Assembly (NCBI GenBank): GCA_964477275.1
Contig: CAYZDV010000001.1
Location: 1 to 64,000 of the forward strand
DNA from: CAYZDV01 sp964477275
Lineage (GTDB): Bacteria > Acidobacteriota > Aminicenantia > Aminicenantales > Aminicenantaceae
Reading direction: 5' to 3'
Length of the DNA stretch: 64,000 nucleotides
Positions within the stretch are counted from its first letter, which is position 1, and each line of letters opens with the position of its first letter. Under the pieces are notes generated by a model that saw nothing but the letters and a program-made list of their open reading frames with translations, did not search any database and was not told the origin of the DNA. Position numbers and translations under genes: made by a program. Positions 29,166 to 37,701 of the stretch are shown piece by piece.

Positions 29166-30416
29166 ATGATAAAAAAGAGGCTGGGTGTGGGGATCATCGG
29201 CGCGGGATTTATCAGCAGGTTCCATATCCGTTCCTGGGTCGGCGTCCGTGATGCGGATATCCTGGGTGTCTATTCCCGGACAGAGGAGAGAGCCAGAGAG
29301 GCGGCAGCCCTGGCCAGGGAGTTGCAGGTCGGCGAGGCCAGGGTCTATAAATCCGTCACCGACATGGTGGCCGACCCGTCCATCGATGCCCTGTGGCTCT
29401 GTGCGCCGAATTTCTGCCGGATTGAAAATATGGAGGAGATCGTCGATGCTCTCGAGGCCGGAAAGGGAGAACTCATCGGAATAACCTGTGAGAAGCCCCT
29501 CGGCCGGAATGTCCGGGAAGCGCGGAAAATGCTGGAGCTGGCCCGGAAAGCAAAGCTGCTCGACGGTTACCTGGAGAACCAGGTTTTTGCGCCGGCCGTA
29601 GTCAGAGGCAAGGAGATTGTCTGGGCCCGGGGAGCGGCGATCTCCGGAAGGCCCTACCTGGCCCGGGCGGCCGAGGAACACAGCGGGCCGCACATGCCCT
29701 GGTTCTGGGAAGGGGAGCTCCAGGGAGGAGGTGTGCTCAACGACATGATGTGCCATTCGGTGGAGGAGGCCCGGTTCATGCTCACTCCTCCCGGCGCGGC
29801 AAGGGAAACCCTCACTCCTCTCAACATCACGGCTTATGCCTCCTGCTTGAAATGGCAGGACCCTCATTACGCCAGGATTCTCGCCGAAAACTCCGGAGGC
29901 CGGACAGACTACCTCCGAAGGCCGGCTGAAGATTTTGCCCGCTCCCTGGTCGAATACAGGGATGAGAAAGGAAACATCCTGGTGGTGGAGACCACCACAT
30001 CCTGGTGCTACGTGGGAGCCGGGCTGCGCCTGACCATGGAGCTGCTCGGCCCGGAATACTCGCTGGCCATCAACACGCTGGATTCCGGACTCAAGGTTTT
30101 CTTCAGCCGGAATGTGAAGGGCAAAGCCGGAGAGGACCTGGTGGAAAAGCAGAATGCGGAGATGGGTCTGATGCCCGTGGTCAGCGATGAAAGCCATGAA
30201 TACGGGTATATCGCCGAAAACCGCCACATGGTTCAATCCTTCCTGGCCGGAAAGCGGCCCGAGGAAAACTTCAGCGATGGCTTGAACGTGACCGAGCTTC
30301 TCATGACGGCCTACATGAGCGCTGAGCAGGAGCGAACAGTGGAATTCCCGCCCGCTGGCCTGGAATCCTATGTGCCGGCAGTGGCCCGCGGGGAGTGGAA
30401 CCCGAGGAAAAAATAA
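29166..30416 (+). CDS. Gfo/Idh/MocA-family oxidoreductase, cytoplasmic
   Basis: The start follows AAAAGGAGAG. No leader is present: the Rossmann domain opens at once with LGVGIIGAGFISRFHIRSW. The canonical catalytic EKP is present in TCEKPLGRN. The C-terminal substrate domain includes GGGVLNDMMCHSVEEARFM. The enzyme probably uses NAD(P) to oxidise or reduce a sugar hydroxyl or ketone. It differs from the first oxidoreductase of the operon in location and catalytic motif, so one may work outside and one inside the inner membrane, with the permease coded between them. Length 416. Confidence 0.88.
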   Translation: MIKKRLGVGIIGAGFISRFHIRSWVGVRDADILGVYSRTEERAREAAALARELQVGEARVYKSVTDMVADPSIDALWLCAPNFCRIENMEEIVDALEAGKGELIGITCEKPLGRNVREARKMLELARKAKLLDGYLENQVFAPAVVRGKEIVWARGAAISGRPYLARAAEEHSGPHMPWFWEGELQGGGVLNDMMCHSVEEARFMLTPPGAARETLTPLNITAYASCLKWQDPHYARILAENSGGRTDYLRRPAEDFARSLVEYRDEKGNILVVETTTSWCYVGAGLRLTMELLGPEYSLAINTLDSGLKVFFSRNVKGKAGEDLVEKQNAEMGLMPVVSDESHEYGYIAENRHMVQSFLAGKRPEENFSDGLNVTELLMTAYMSAEQERTVEFPPAGLESYVPAVARGEWNPRKK

Positions 30417-30440
30417 TGAAAATGGAATTCGGGAGTGACC

Positions 30441-31916
30441 ATGAAAAACCTGATTTTTTTGTTTCTGGCCTGTTCGCCTTTTGTCTGGATGTCCTGCGGG
30501 AGGCAAGTCCAGACTGAAAGCGCTGAACCCAAGACTCTGGAATCGGTGAAGGATGAGGTAGCCCGCACCGATTACGAAGAGGTGAGGATCAAAAAGATTC
30601 CCATCGCCCTCCAGTGCTGGACGTTCCGGAAATTCTCCTTCTATGAAACCCTGGAGAAAGCCGGGGAACTCGGCATCCATTATCTCCAGCCCTATCCCGG
30701 TCAGGTCCTCAGCAAGGAAAATCCTGACCTGAAGTTCGACCACAACCTCGGCGATGATATTCTTCAGGAGGTGAGAGGAAAGCTCGAGGAGTCCGGCCTT
30801 TCGCTGGTCAGCTACGGAGTGGTCGGTTTTGAAAACAGTGAAGAAAGCATGCGAAAGGTTTTCGATTTCGCCCGAAAAATGGGCATCAGGACCATTATCA
30901 CCGAACCCCAGTTCGACGATTTTTCGCTCATTGAACAGATGGTCAAGGAGTACAGCATCGCCATCGCCATCCACAACCATCCCCAGCCTTCCAAGTATTA
31001 CCATCCGGAGACCGTCCTGCGCTATGTTGAAGGAAAAGACGGGCGGATCGGAGCCTGTGCGGACAACGGTCACTGGATGCGCGCCGGAATCAAACCTGTG
31101 GAAGGCTTGCGGCTGCTCGAAGGCCGCATCAGAGATGTCCATCTCAAGGACCGGAACCAGTTCGGGACAGAGGGCGCTTATGACGTACCTTTCGGGCAGG
31201 GAGCGGCCAGCATCCATGCCATTCTGGCCGAGCTGACCCTCCAGGATTACAGGGGATATCTTGCCATCGAGCATGAAAACCCCGATGACGCCGACAACCC
31301 TTCAGCGCCAGTCAAAAAGGGAATCGAATACATCCAGAGCATTACTTATTATGAGGGTTACGAGGAGATATTGAAGTGGAGCCACGGCCGATACATCAAA
31401 CATGGTTGGAATCACTACGGCCCTGGCTATTTCGAGCTGGATGAGAAGACGGGTGTCCTGAAGGGACAGGGAGGCATGGGCCTTCTCTGGTACAGCGCAA
31501 GAAAGTTCAGGGATTTCATTCTGAAGCTGGACTTCCGGTGTGCTGATGAACACACCAACTCCGGAATTTTTCTCCGGGTTCCCGACGTCCCCACAAGCGA
31601 CGACTATATCTACCATTCCTTCGAGATTCAGATCAACGACAGCGGAGAGGGCATCCACGGGACAGGCGCCGTCTACGATGCGGAGGGGCCGGCCATAAAC
31701 GCCTCGAAAAAACCGGGCGAGTGGAACCATTTCAAAATCACCTTCAAAGGGAAGCGCATCACCGTGGAGTTGAATGACCAGGTCGTGGTCGACTGGGAGG
31801 CTGAACCCCGGGGCAAGGTCAGGGATTTTCCCAGGGAAGGATATATCGGTCTTCAAAACCATGACAGCCGTTCTCCGATTTACTTCCGGAACATTTTCGT
31901 GAAAGAGCTGAAATAG
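30441..31916 (+). CDS. Lipoprotein fusing a sugar isomerase/epimerase-like TIM barrel to a DUF1080 (3-keto-disaccharide hydrolase) domain
   Basis: ATG 30441 follows GGGAGTGACC. The leader ends in a lipobox (VWMSC). Residues of about 50-300 form an AP-endonuclease-2/xylose-isomerase-like barrel: IALQCWTFRKFSFYETLEKA, ITEPQFDDFSL, AIHNHPQPSKY, DVHLKDRNQF and LAIEHENPDDAD supply the metal-ligand pattern. Residues of about 325-490 form a DUF1080 jelly-roll: KGQGGMGLLWYSARKFRDF, NSGIFLRVP, EIQINDSG and GYIGLQNHDS. DUF1080 members hydrolyse or cleave 3-keto-glycosides. The domains are usually separate proteins; here one lipoprotein carries both. It sits directly after two candidate sugar 3-dehydrogenases. 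Confidence 0.87.
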   Translation: MKNLIFLFLACSPFVWMSCGRQVQTESAEPKTLESVKDEVARTDYEEVRIKKIPIALQCWTFRKFSFYETLEKAGELGIHYLQPYPGQVLSKENPDLKFDHNLGDDILQEVRGKLEESGLSLVSYGVVGFENSEESMRKVFDFARKMGIRTIITEPQFDDFSLIEQMVKEYSIAIAIHNHPQPSKYYHPETVLRYVEGKDGRIGACADNGHWMRAGIKPVEGLRLLEGRIRDVHLKDRNQFGTEGAYDVPFGQGAASIHAILAELTLQDYRGYLAIEHENPDDADNPSAPVKKGIEYIQSITYYEGYEEILKWSHGRYIKHGWNHYGPGYFELDEKTGVLKGQGGMGLLWYSARKFRDFILKLDFRCADEHTNSGIFLRVPDVPTSDDYIYHSFEIQINDSGEGIHGTGAVYDAEGPAINASKKPGEWNHFKITFKGKRITVELNDQVVVDWEAEPRGKVRDFPREGYIGLQNHDSRSPIYFRNIFVKELK

Positions 31917-31939
31917 AAAAAAGCAATAAAGCCCCGGCC

Positions 31940-32896
31940 TTGAAGACTCAAGTAGAGAGCTTCTCCCTGAAAATAACAAGGCGTGAGTTTTTTTCCCGGA
32001 TTGCATGCAGTGGGGTGTCCGGCTGCCTCCTCGGTTCAGGCTGTTTTGATTATTATCTCAGTCAAGGCAAGAGGGAGCTCACGCTGGATAAGGAATCGCA
32101 GACGCGCCGGATTTTTTCGAAGATCATGGCCAGGGCGAAGAGGGAGGCGTGGCCCGGCCTGCCGATCGGTGAATGCATGGGAAAAATTGCCATTTCTCTA
32201 CTCGGGACCAGGTACGTCGCCGGAACCTTAGAGGGAGAAGGGCCGGAGGTGTGCCGCGTGGACCTTTCCGGCATGGATTGCGTCACCTTTTATGAGAATG
32301 TGCTCTGTCTGGCCCGAATTTTAAAGAAAGGACAGACTGCTTTTGACGATTTCATCGCTGAGCTGACCTTTGTCCGCTACCGGGGAGGCTGCCTCATGGA
32401 CTACACTTCCCGCCTCCATTACACCGCGGATTGGATTTTCGATAATGAAAAAAAGAGGGTAGTGGAGAACATCACCCCCCATAGCGGCGGAGAGAGATTT
32501 CCTGTCCGGGTCTTTTTCATGTCCAATAATTCCCGTCTCTATCCCGCCTTGAGGAGCAACCCTCAGTTCATCCCTGTCATAGCCAGGCAGGAAGAGGACA
32601 TCAGCAAGCGCAGTCACTGGATCATTCCTCGAGAGAACATTGAAAAGGTTCAGACGTATTTGCAGACCGGAGACATCGTGGCCTTCGCCGCGAGCCGTCA
32701 GGGCCTGGATTATGGCCATGCCGGACTGGTCTATCGCGGCCAGAGAGGAAAAGTCGGGCTGCTCCACGCCTCTTCAAAGAAGATGAGGGTTATTCTCGAC
32801 GGAGAACTTGTCCGATGGATCCAGTCGGTGGAAACATGCCCCGGCGTGACGGTTGCCAGACCGGTTGAGGTCAGGACGGTGAGGGAATGGCGTTAA
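31940..32896 (+). CDS. DUF1460 (NlpC/P60-like) amidase, exported
   Basis: The likely start is TTG 31940, 23 bases after the preceding gene; a strong ribosome site is absent. The N-terminus KITRREFFSRIACSGVSGC is a twin-arginine-like leader, with a further Cys at GSGC. The mature part matches DUF1460: LLGTRYVAGTLEGEGPEVC, the catalytic Cys114 in GMDCVTFYENVLCLAR, and the His in DYGHAGLVYR. Structures of this family show a papain-like N-acetylmuramoyl-alanine amidase fold. It may trim peptidoglycan. The stop codon lies inside a copy of repeat A, so the C-terminal residues may have been altered by insertion. Confidence 0.82.
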   Translation: MKTQVESFSLKITRREFFSRIACSGVSGCLLGSGCFDYYLSQGKRELTLDKESQTRRIFSKIMARAKREAWPGLPIGECMGKIAISLLGTRYVAGTLEGEGPEVCRVDLSGMDCVTFYENVLCLARILKKGQTAFDDFIAELTFVRYRGGCLMDYTSRLHYTADWIFDNEKKRVVENITPHSGGERFPVRVFFMSNNSRLYPALRSNPQFIPVIARQEEDISKRSHWIIPRENIEKVQTYLQTGDIVAFAASRQGLDYGHAGLVYRGQRGKVGLLHASSKKMRVILDGELVRWIQSVETCPGVTVARPVEVRTVREWR

Positions 32897-32952
32897 AAAT
32901 CTGAAGGGAGCGCCGCACATCCGTTGTCACTTTATTTGTTGCGTTCATAATA
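32883..32952 (-). repeat. Composite repeat: repeat B copy 2 joined to repeat A copy 3
   Basis: On the minus strand, repeat B (32952 down to about 32913) is followed directly by the last third of repeat A (32911 down to 32883, ending ACGCCATTCCC). In copy 1 near the left edge, A and B lie in the other order and 350 bases apart. The element covers the stop codon of the DUF1460 gene. Confidence 0.7.
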
Positions 32953-33132
32953 AGTTCATAAAACAAAGAACCGCATGTCAAATATCAAAGTGGTTTTGAC
33001 TTCAGGGAAGAGCTGTGCTATAGGTTTTTTTCAAGAACAAAGGATGAGTAAGGAGAGGGAGGCAGGGCAGGGGAGAGGCTCCTCCAGTCCTGGATGAAAA
33101 TGGAGAAAATCAGGAATAATGAGACGAATCAA

Positions 33133-33723
33133 ATGAAAAAATATCACCGTCGAGTGTTGATTGCCTTCGGCTTCACTCTCTTTGTATTTCTCTTGCAGGC
33201 CGGCATTTCTCCTGCAGGAGAAACGTATGATCCGGTGGCTGACCCAGGGTCCGTGGTGGTCTGCGGGCAGGCCCGTTTCACGGTGCTTTTCCCGCAACTC
33301 ATCCGGATGGAGTGGGCCAGCGACAGCCGATTCGAAGACAATGCTTCTCTTGTTTTCATCAACCGAAAGCTGCCCGTCCCCGAGTATGAAAAGAAACTCA
33401 CAAATGGCTGGCTGATCGATTTCCCGGCCTCCCCCGTGCAGGCCTCTGCGCTGCTCAATGGATTTCCCGGAAAGCTGGCCCGCTTGAAGCGGATTATTCC
33501 ATTCTGCAACAGCCTCTGGCCCCGGGAATGGTCGCCGGAGGGTCTGCTGAAGGCTGTTCAGACCGGAAACCGCATCGGGCTCTTCCCGAAGACGGCGCAG
33601 GAAGAGCTGAAGGCTTTCGAGCAAATTCTGCCTGATGTCGTCCGTCAGGTGACAGCTTTGAAGGAGGTGAACGAGGAAGTCATCGGCCGCGTCCTTGCCC
33701 ATCTGACAGGCATGAAACCTTGA
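33133..33723 (+). pseudogene. Chimeric remnant: GH31 alpha-glucosidase N-terminus joined to unrelated sequence
   Basis: From ATG 33133 a signal peptide (VLIAFGFTLFVFLLQAGISP) leads into YDPVADPGSVVVCGQARFTV, LIRMEWASDSRFEDNASLVF and NRKLPVPEYEKK, which is the beginning of a secreted GH31 enzyme. Homology stops near residue 95 at NGWLIDF. The remaining 100 residues (for example NRIGLFPKTAQEELKAF and DVVRQVTALKEVNEEVIG) do not fit GH31 and look like the C-terminal helices of a different protein that I cannot name. Both halves are in one frame. A deletion joining two genes is the simplest reading. A functional short protein is less likely but possible. Confidence 0.55.
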
Positions 33724-33765
33724 GAACAGATTGGTGTTAGACATGATTGTCAAGTAACGGAAAAA

Positions 33766-34545
33766 ATGGCCAGAGAAACAGAAGTCAAGCCCATTTCATC
33801 CATTCTTGGGGCTCTGGAAGCCTACGACGGCTGCGAGGTCGACGTGCGGCTCACCAGGGATAGAGTTCCGGTTCTTCATCATGATTCCCGGAATGCCGGC
33901 AGGAGATTGATGGAGACAGATTTTGCAAGCCTGAGGAATGTCCCCACTCTCAGGGAGCTCGTTTCGCATCCTCAGATGGTCCGTCTCGTCAACGAGAAAG
34001 GCAAGACTCTCTGGATAGAAGCCAAGGAAGATACCACATTCCGGTGGAGAAAGGATCCCGGTCTGTGCAAGGAGATGGCTCAGAGACTCATCGAACTACT
34101 CGGAGAATCAGAGATTCGCATGGAGAATCTGCGCATCATATCCTTCTGCGCGGAGATTTTGAAACACATCCAGGGGATTCGGACCCTGCGGATCGTCCCT
34201 TATCTTTTCAGCCCTGCTGATGACTTCGTCCCTCATTATAATCACCGGACATTCCTGGACCTGGTGCTTCCCCTCCAGCGCCACATCCTGAAGGCCAGGG
34301 CCATGGGAATCAGAGGGCTTCTTTTCTCCAAGCTCTATCTGCGGGGGTTTTTCTCGTTCTTTCAGCCCTCCTGGGAAAAGATCAAATCCTGGGCCAGAGA
34401 TGATTTCATCCTGGGCACAGAGGCCCAGACTTTTGAGGAGGAAAAGGCGTTCAAGGATTTCGTTGTGATCACGGATTACCGGGGAGAACGGAAAGGAGGC
34501 AGGGGAGAGGGAGACGGTCCTTTGATCTGCCACAGGGGGCTCTGA
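33766..34545 (+). CDS. Glycerophosphodiester phosphodiesterase-like protein, atypical ends
   Basis: The segment CEVDVRLTRDRVPVLHHDSR matches the GDPD motif in which Glu and Asp bind metal and His acts in catalysis; LWIEAKED matches the second metal-ligand strand. The N-terminal HRG...ENT motif that opens the barrel is missing: the ATG at 33766 starts only about 20 residues before the E-x-D motif, and the open frame upstream does not supply it. The protein ends in LICHRGL, which looks like the missing first strand. Either the gene is truncated at both ends or the barrel is permuted. The 259-residue length is near the family average. The DUF4416 gene follows on the same strand. Confidence 0.6.
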   Translation: MARETEVKPISSILGALEAYDGCEVDVRLTRDRVPVLHHDSRNAGRRLMETDFASLRNVPTLRELVSHPQMVRLVNEKGKTLWIEAKEDTTFRWRKDPGLCKEMAQRLIELLGESEIRMENLRIISFCAEILKHIQGIRTLRIVPYLFSPADDFVPHYNHRTFLDLVLPLQRHILKARAMGIRGLLFSKLYLRGFFSFFQPSWEKIKSWARDDFILGTEAQTFEEEKAFKDFVVITDYRGERKGGRGEGDGPLICHRGL

Positions 34546-34597
34546 CTTCTATCGCTTCCCTTGAAAAAAGGGGTCTTGAAAGAAGATTATAGTCGAC

Positions 34598-35155
34598 ATG
34601 TTGAGCTGCGGCGGTGTCATGGCTGAACCAAAACCTTTCCGTCCGGTCAAGCTCATCTGCGGCATCATCTCCTCTGAAGAACAATGGTTTTCCCGGGCCG
34701 AGGAACACCTGGCACGCCTCTACGGCCCCGTGGACAGAAAAAGCCGCCTCTTTGCTTTCACCTTCACGGATTATTACGAAAATCAGATGGGGAAAAATTT
34801 GAAGAGAAGCTTTCTCAGCTTCGCTCCTCTCATTGCTCCGGAGAGGTTGAGTGAAATCAAGCTTCAGACAAATGAACTCGAAAAAAAGCTGCAGAAAGAC
34901 TCGGGTTCCGCCCTGAGAGTGGTGAACCTTGATCCCGGTTATCTGACCTCATCGGCTCTGGTCATGGCCACGGCCAAGGATTTTGCCCACCGTATTCCTC
35001 TTCAGCACGGGATTTATGCCCATCTGGAACTGCTGTTCGGCAAAAATGAAGTGAGGATGTTGGGATGGACCTACCCCGATTACAGGACTGAGGGCGGCCA
35101 GAAATTCTTCCTCGAAGTCCGGAGACTCTATCTTTCCCAGATTATGGTTCGTTAA
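34598..35155 (+). CDS. DUF4416 family protein
   Basis: This soluble protein of 185 residues (178 if the ATG at 34619 is used) has no leader. Features are FRPVKLICGIISSEEQWFSR near the start, then FTFTDYYENQMGKNLKRSF, RVVNLDPGYLTSSALVMATA and HLELLFGKNEVRMLGWTYPD. These match DUF4416, a family of unknown function found in Deltaproteobacteria, Nitrospirae and related anaerobes. Neither start has a strong ribosome site. It converges with the cysteine desulfurase gene, leaving seven bases between them. Confidence 0.8.
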   Translation: MLSCGGVMAEPKPFRPVKLICGIISSEEQWFSRAEEHLARLYGPVDRKSRLFAFTFTDYYENQMGKNLKRSFLSFAPLIAPERLSEIKLQTNELEKKLQKDSGSALRVVNLDPGYLTSSALVMATAKDFAHRIPLQHGIYAHLELLFGKNEVRMLGWTYPDYRTEGGQKFFLEVRRLYLSQIMVR

Positions 35156-35162
35156 ACCGGGA

Positions 35163-36320
35163 TCAGTCCTCGTCCACTTCCAGCGCAGAGATTTCCCGCA
35201 GTCTCTCGACGATCTCGGGCAGCTCTTTGAGGACCGTCTGGATATCTTCCTCGGTGTTGAAGCGTCCCAGGGACATGCGGATGCAGGAGCGCGCGACTTC
35301 GGGTTTGAGGCCGATGGCACTGAGCACGTGGGAGACATCCTCTGCTCCTTCGCTGCAGGCCGATCCGGTGGAGACATAGATTTCTTTTGTGGCCAGTGCC
35401 AGAAGGATGGCCTCAGCCTCAAGCCCCAGGAAGGCAACGTTCAGAGTGCCCTGGATTCTGTTCCGGGGATGGCCGTTGAATTTCACCCTGGCAATTTTCT
35501 CCTCGATTCCTTTCCTGAGCTTCTCTGCGAGGGATTCGATCCGCTTCTTCTCTTTATCTCCTCTCTCTCTCATAACCCGGACTGCCTCCCCGAACCCGAC
35601 GATACCGATGGTGTTTTCCGTGCCTGCTCTCAGTTCCCGCTCCTGATGGCCTCCGTAGATGAGGGGGGAAATTTTCGTGCCCTTGCGGATATACAGTGCG
35701 CCGACTCCCTTGGGCCCGTAAATCTTGTGGCTGGAAACAGAGAGAAGGTCCACTCCGAGTGTCTTCACCTCGACTCCGGACTTGCCAAAGGACTGGACGG
35801 CGTCGGTATGGAGCAGGACGCCTTTTTCCCTGGCCAACTGGCTGATGGTCTCGATGGGCTGAATGGTTCCGATCTCATTGTTGGCATGCATGACGGAGAT
35901 GATGGCTGTTCGGGGAGTGATGGCATCCCGGATGAAGTCCACATCCACAGTTCCGTATTCGTCCACCGGCACATAGCTCACTTTTATCCCTTTTCGCTCC
36001 AGGTGATGCGCTGTTTCCAGCACGGCCGGGTGTTCGATGGAAGAGATGATGATCTCATTCTTATCCGGGAAAGCATCCAGGACGCCCCGCATGGCGAAAT
36101 TGTCGGATTCGGTTCCTGAACCGGTGAACACAATTTCTGTCCGGCTGGCTCCCAGGGCCGCGGCGATGATGTGCCGGGCTTCGCTGATCATCTCTTTGAC
36201 TTCCCTTCCGATGGGATAAAGGGAAGAGGGATTCCCGAAGTGCTGCCTGAGAAACTGGCACATTTTTTCCGCCACCGCAGGGTCCAAAGGGGTTGTGGCG
36301 TTGTTGTCAATGTAAATCAT
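35163..36320 (-). CDS. Cysteine desulfurase (NifS/IscS-like)
   Basis: This PLP enzyme removes sulfur from cysteine to supply Fe-S cluster or tRNA thiolation pathways. IYIDNNATTPLDP opens the protein. The PLP Lys lies in SVSSHKIYGPKGVGALY, with His and Lys adjacent. The catalytic Cys loop is STGSACSEGAEDVSH. The length of 385 is typical of group I enzymes. It is the last gene of a minus-strand run after aminotransferase, serA and DUF1015, 19 bases from the latter. Serine made by those enzymes is the precursor of cysteine, so the order is metabolically sensible. No iscU-like scaffold gene is adjacent. Confidence 0.93.
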   Translation of the reverse strand: MIYIDNNATTPLDPAVAEKMCQFLRQHFGNPSSLYPIGREVKEMISEARHIIAAALGASRTEIVFTGSGTESDNFAMRGVLDAFPDKNEIIISSIEHPAVLETAHHLERKGIKVSYVPVDEYGTVDVDFIRDAITPRTAIISVMHANNEIGTIQPIETISQLAREKGVLLHTDAVQSFGKSGVEVKTLGVDLLSVSSHKIYGPKGVGALYIRKGTKISPLIYGGHQERELRAGTENTIGIVGFGEAVRVMRERGDKEKKRIESLAEKLRKGIEEKIARVKFNGHPRNRIQGTLNVAFLGLEAEAILLALATKEIYVSTGSACSEGAEDVSHVLSAIGLKPEVARSCIRMSLGRFNTEEDIQTVLKELPEIVERLREISALEVDED

Positions 36321-36339
36321 CAGCTCATCTCATTGCGGC

Positions 36340-37665
36340 CTATTCGTTGAGCGGATTCATGACCAGTCCCGACTTGAGTTTGGGAAAAAAGTCCGTGGAT
36401 TTGTGGGGCATGAGCTCCCCCTTCTCAACCACCTCCCGGATATGGCGAAGGCCGACCGGTTTGAGGAGAAAGATCATCTGAAATTCATTCTGGATGACCA
36501 TGTCTATCCCTTCCTCAAGATTCCGGATGTAGCTCACGCTGTCTTCCTGCGAAAACGGTCCGGAAGAGAGTTCCTGCAGCCTGTCGATGATCAAGGAATG
36601 GAGGATGGCCACATCCAGGCTTTTCCATTCTCTGGATTTTTTTCCGGATATCTCTCTATCCAGAATCTCCTCGTACTTGAGCTGGAGGATGACGAATTTC
36701 CTCCATTGGGCAACAAAGGCCGCAAAGATGTGGGTTCCGTTGAGCACTCTCTGCTGGGCTTTTTCCAGAGCCGATTTACTGGATGTGTCCGTCCACTCAA
36801 ATTCAGAGATGATGAAGTTCGCACGGAAAAGATTCTTGAAGGCCTCCTCGGAGAGCCTGTCCAATCCTTTGACCACCCGGTAGGTGGGGAGGATGACAAG
36901 GCCCGGGTCGTCGAGCTGGAATAGGGTCATCATCACGTAGTTGAATGGTTCAGTACCTTTGATGCTCTTTAGCTTTCTGGCCATTTCCTTCTGGTAGTTG
37001 AGGGATGTCTCATAGCGGTGGTGGCCGTCGGCGATGATCAGCACTTTGTCGGCCATTGTCTCCTCAATGTCCCGGATGGATTCCTTATCCTTGACGGCCC
37101 ACAGCCGATGGCGGCAGCCGTCCTCATCCTGGACGTCAGCCACCATCTCAGTCATGGCCAGAGCTTTTTTGATCGCCTGAGAAACCATATGGTCATCATC
37201 CTTGTAGAGCAGGAAGATCTGTTCGGTGTTGGTATTGGTAGCCCGGAGAAGGTTCAGGCGGTCGGCCTTGGGCCTGGAGAATGTTTTCTCATGGGGAAGA
37301 ACCTTTTTCGAGGCGAAACCCTCTAATTTGACTCTGGCGATAAGGCCTGTCCTCTTTTTCTGCTCATTCCTCACCCTGAATTCCTGTTCATAGAGATAGA
37401 GGGCTTCTCTGTCTTCCCGCACCAGAATCCCTTCCTTCTCCCATTGGTCAAGATAGGTCCGGGCTCTCTTGTATTTGTTCTTTTCCGGATGTTGAGAATC
37501 ATGGTCTTTGCCCAGGATGATCCGGACCACGTTGTAAGGATTTCTGCGGTAATACTCCTCCTGAAGGGCAGGAGCTATGCGGTCGTAGGGTTCGGTGATG
37601 ACCTCCTCGAGTTTGATTTTCCGGCTGTTGTAGCGCAGTCCTCTGAACGGCTGGATTTCTGCCAT
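36340..37665 (-). CDS. DUF1015 family protein
   Basis: The ATG at 37665 follows ACGGAG; the open frame extends 11 codons upstream without a ribosome site. The protein begins MAEIQPFRGLRYNSRKIKLE, then VITEPYDRIAPALQEEYYRR and NPYNVVRIILGKD, the diagnostic start of DUF1015. IADGHHRYETSLNYQKE in the middle is the strongest motif. From memory, DUF1015 genes are often found beside serA in anaerobes. Biochemical function is unknown to me. It lies between serA and the cysteine desulfurase gene on the same strand. Confidence 0.88.
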   Translation of the reverse strand: MAEIQPFRGLRYNSRKIKLEEVITEPYDRIAPALQEEYYRRNPYNVVRIILGKDHDSQHPEKNKYKRARTYLDQWEKEGILVREDREALYLYEQEFRVRNEQKKRTGLIARVKLEGFASKKVLPHEKTFSRPKADRLNLLRATNTNTEQIFLLYKDDDHMVSQAIKKALAMTEMVADVQDEDGCRHRLWAVKDKESIRDIEETMADKVLIIADGHHRYETSLNYQKEMARKLKSIKGTEPFNYVMMTLFQLDDPGLVILPTYRVVKGLDRLSEEAFKNLFRANFIISEFEWTDTSSKSALEKAQQRVLNGTHIFAAFVAQWRKFVILQLKYEEILDREISGKKSREWKSLDVAILHSLIIDRLQELSSGPFSQEDSVSYIRNLEEGIDMVIQNEFQMIFLLKPVGLRHIREVVEKGELMPHKSTDFFPKLKSGLVMNPLNE

Positions 37666-37701
37666 TTTTTCTCCGTAAAATCCCGGGCTAAAAAGCAAAT
37701 C

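Noticed and set aside
29148..31274. A 708-codon open frame on the minus strand
   Set aside because: It lies antisense to an oxidoreductase gene and the isomerase/DUF1080 gene, both with clear motifs and ribosome sites. Its translation shows no domain or leader. It is a by-product of GC-rich codon use.
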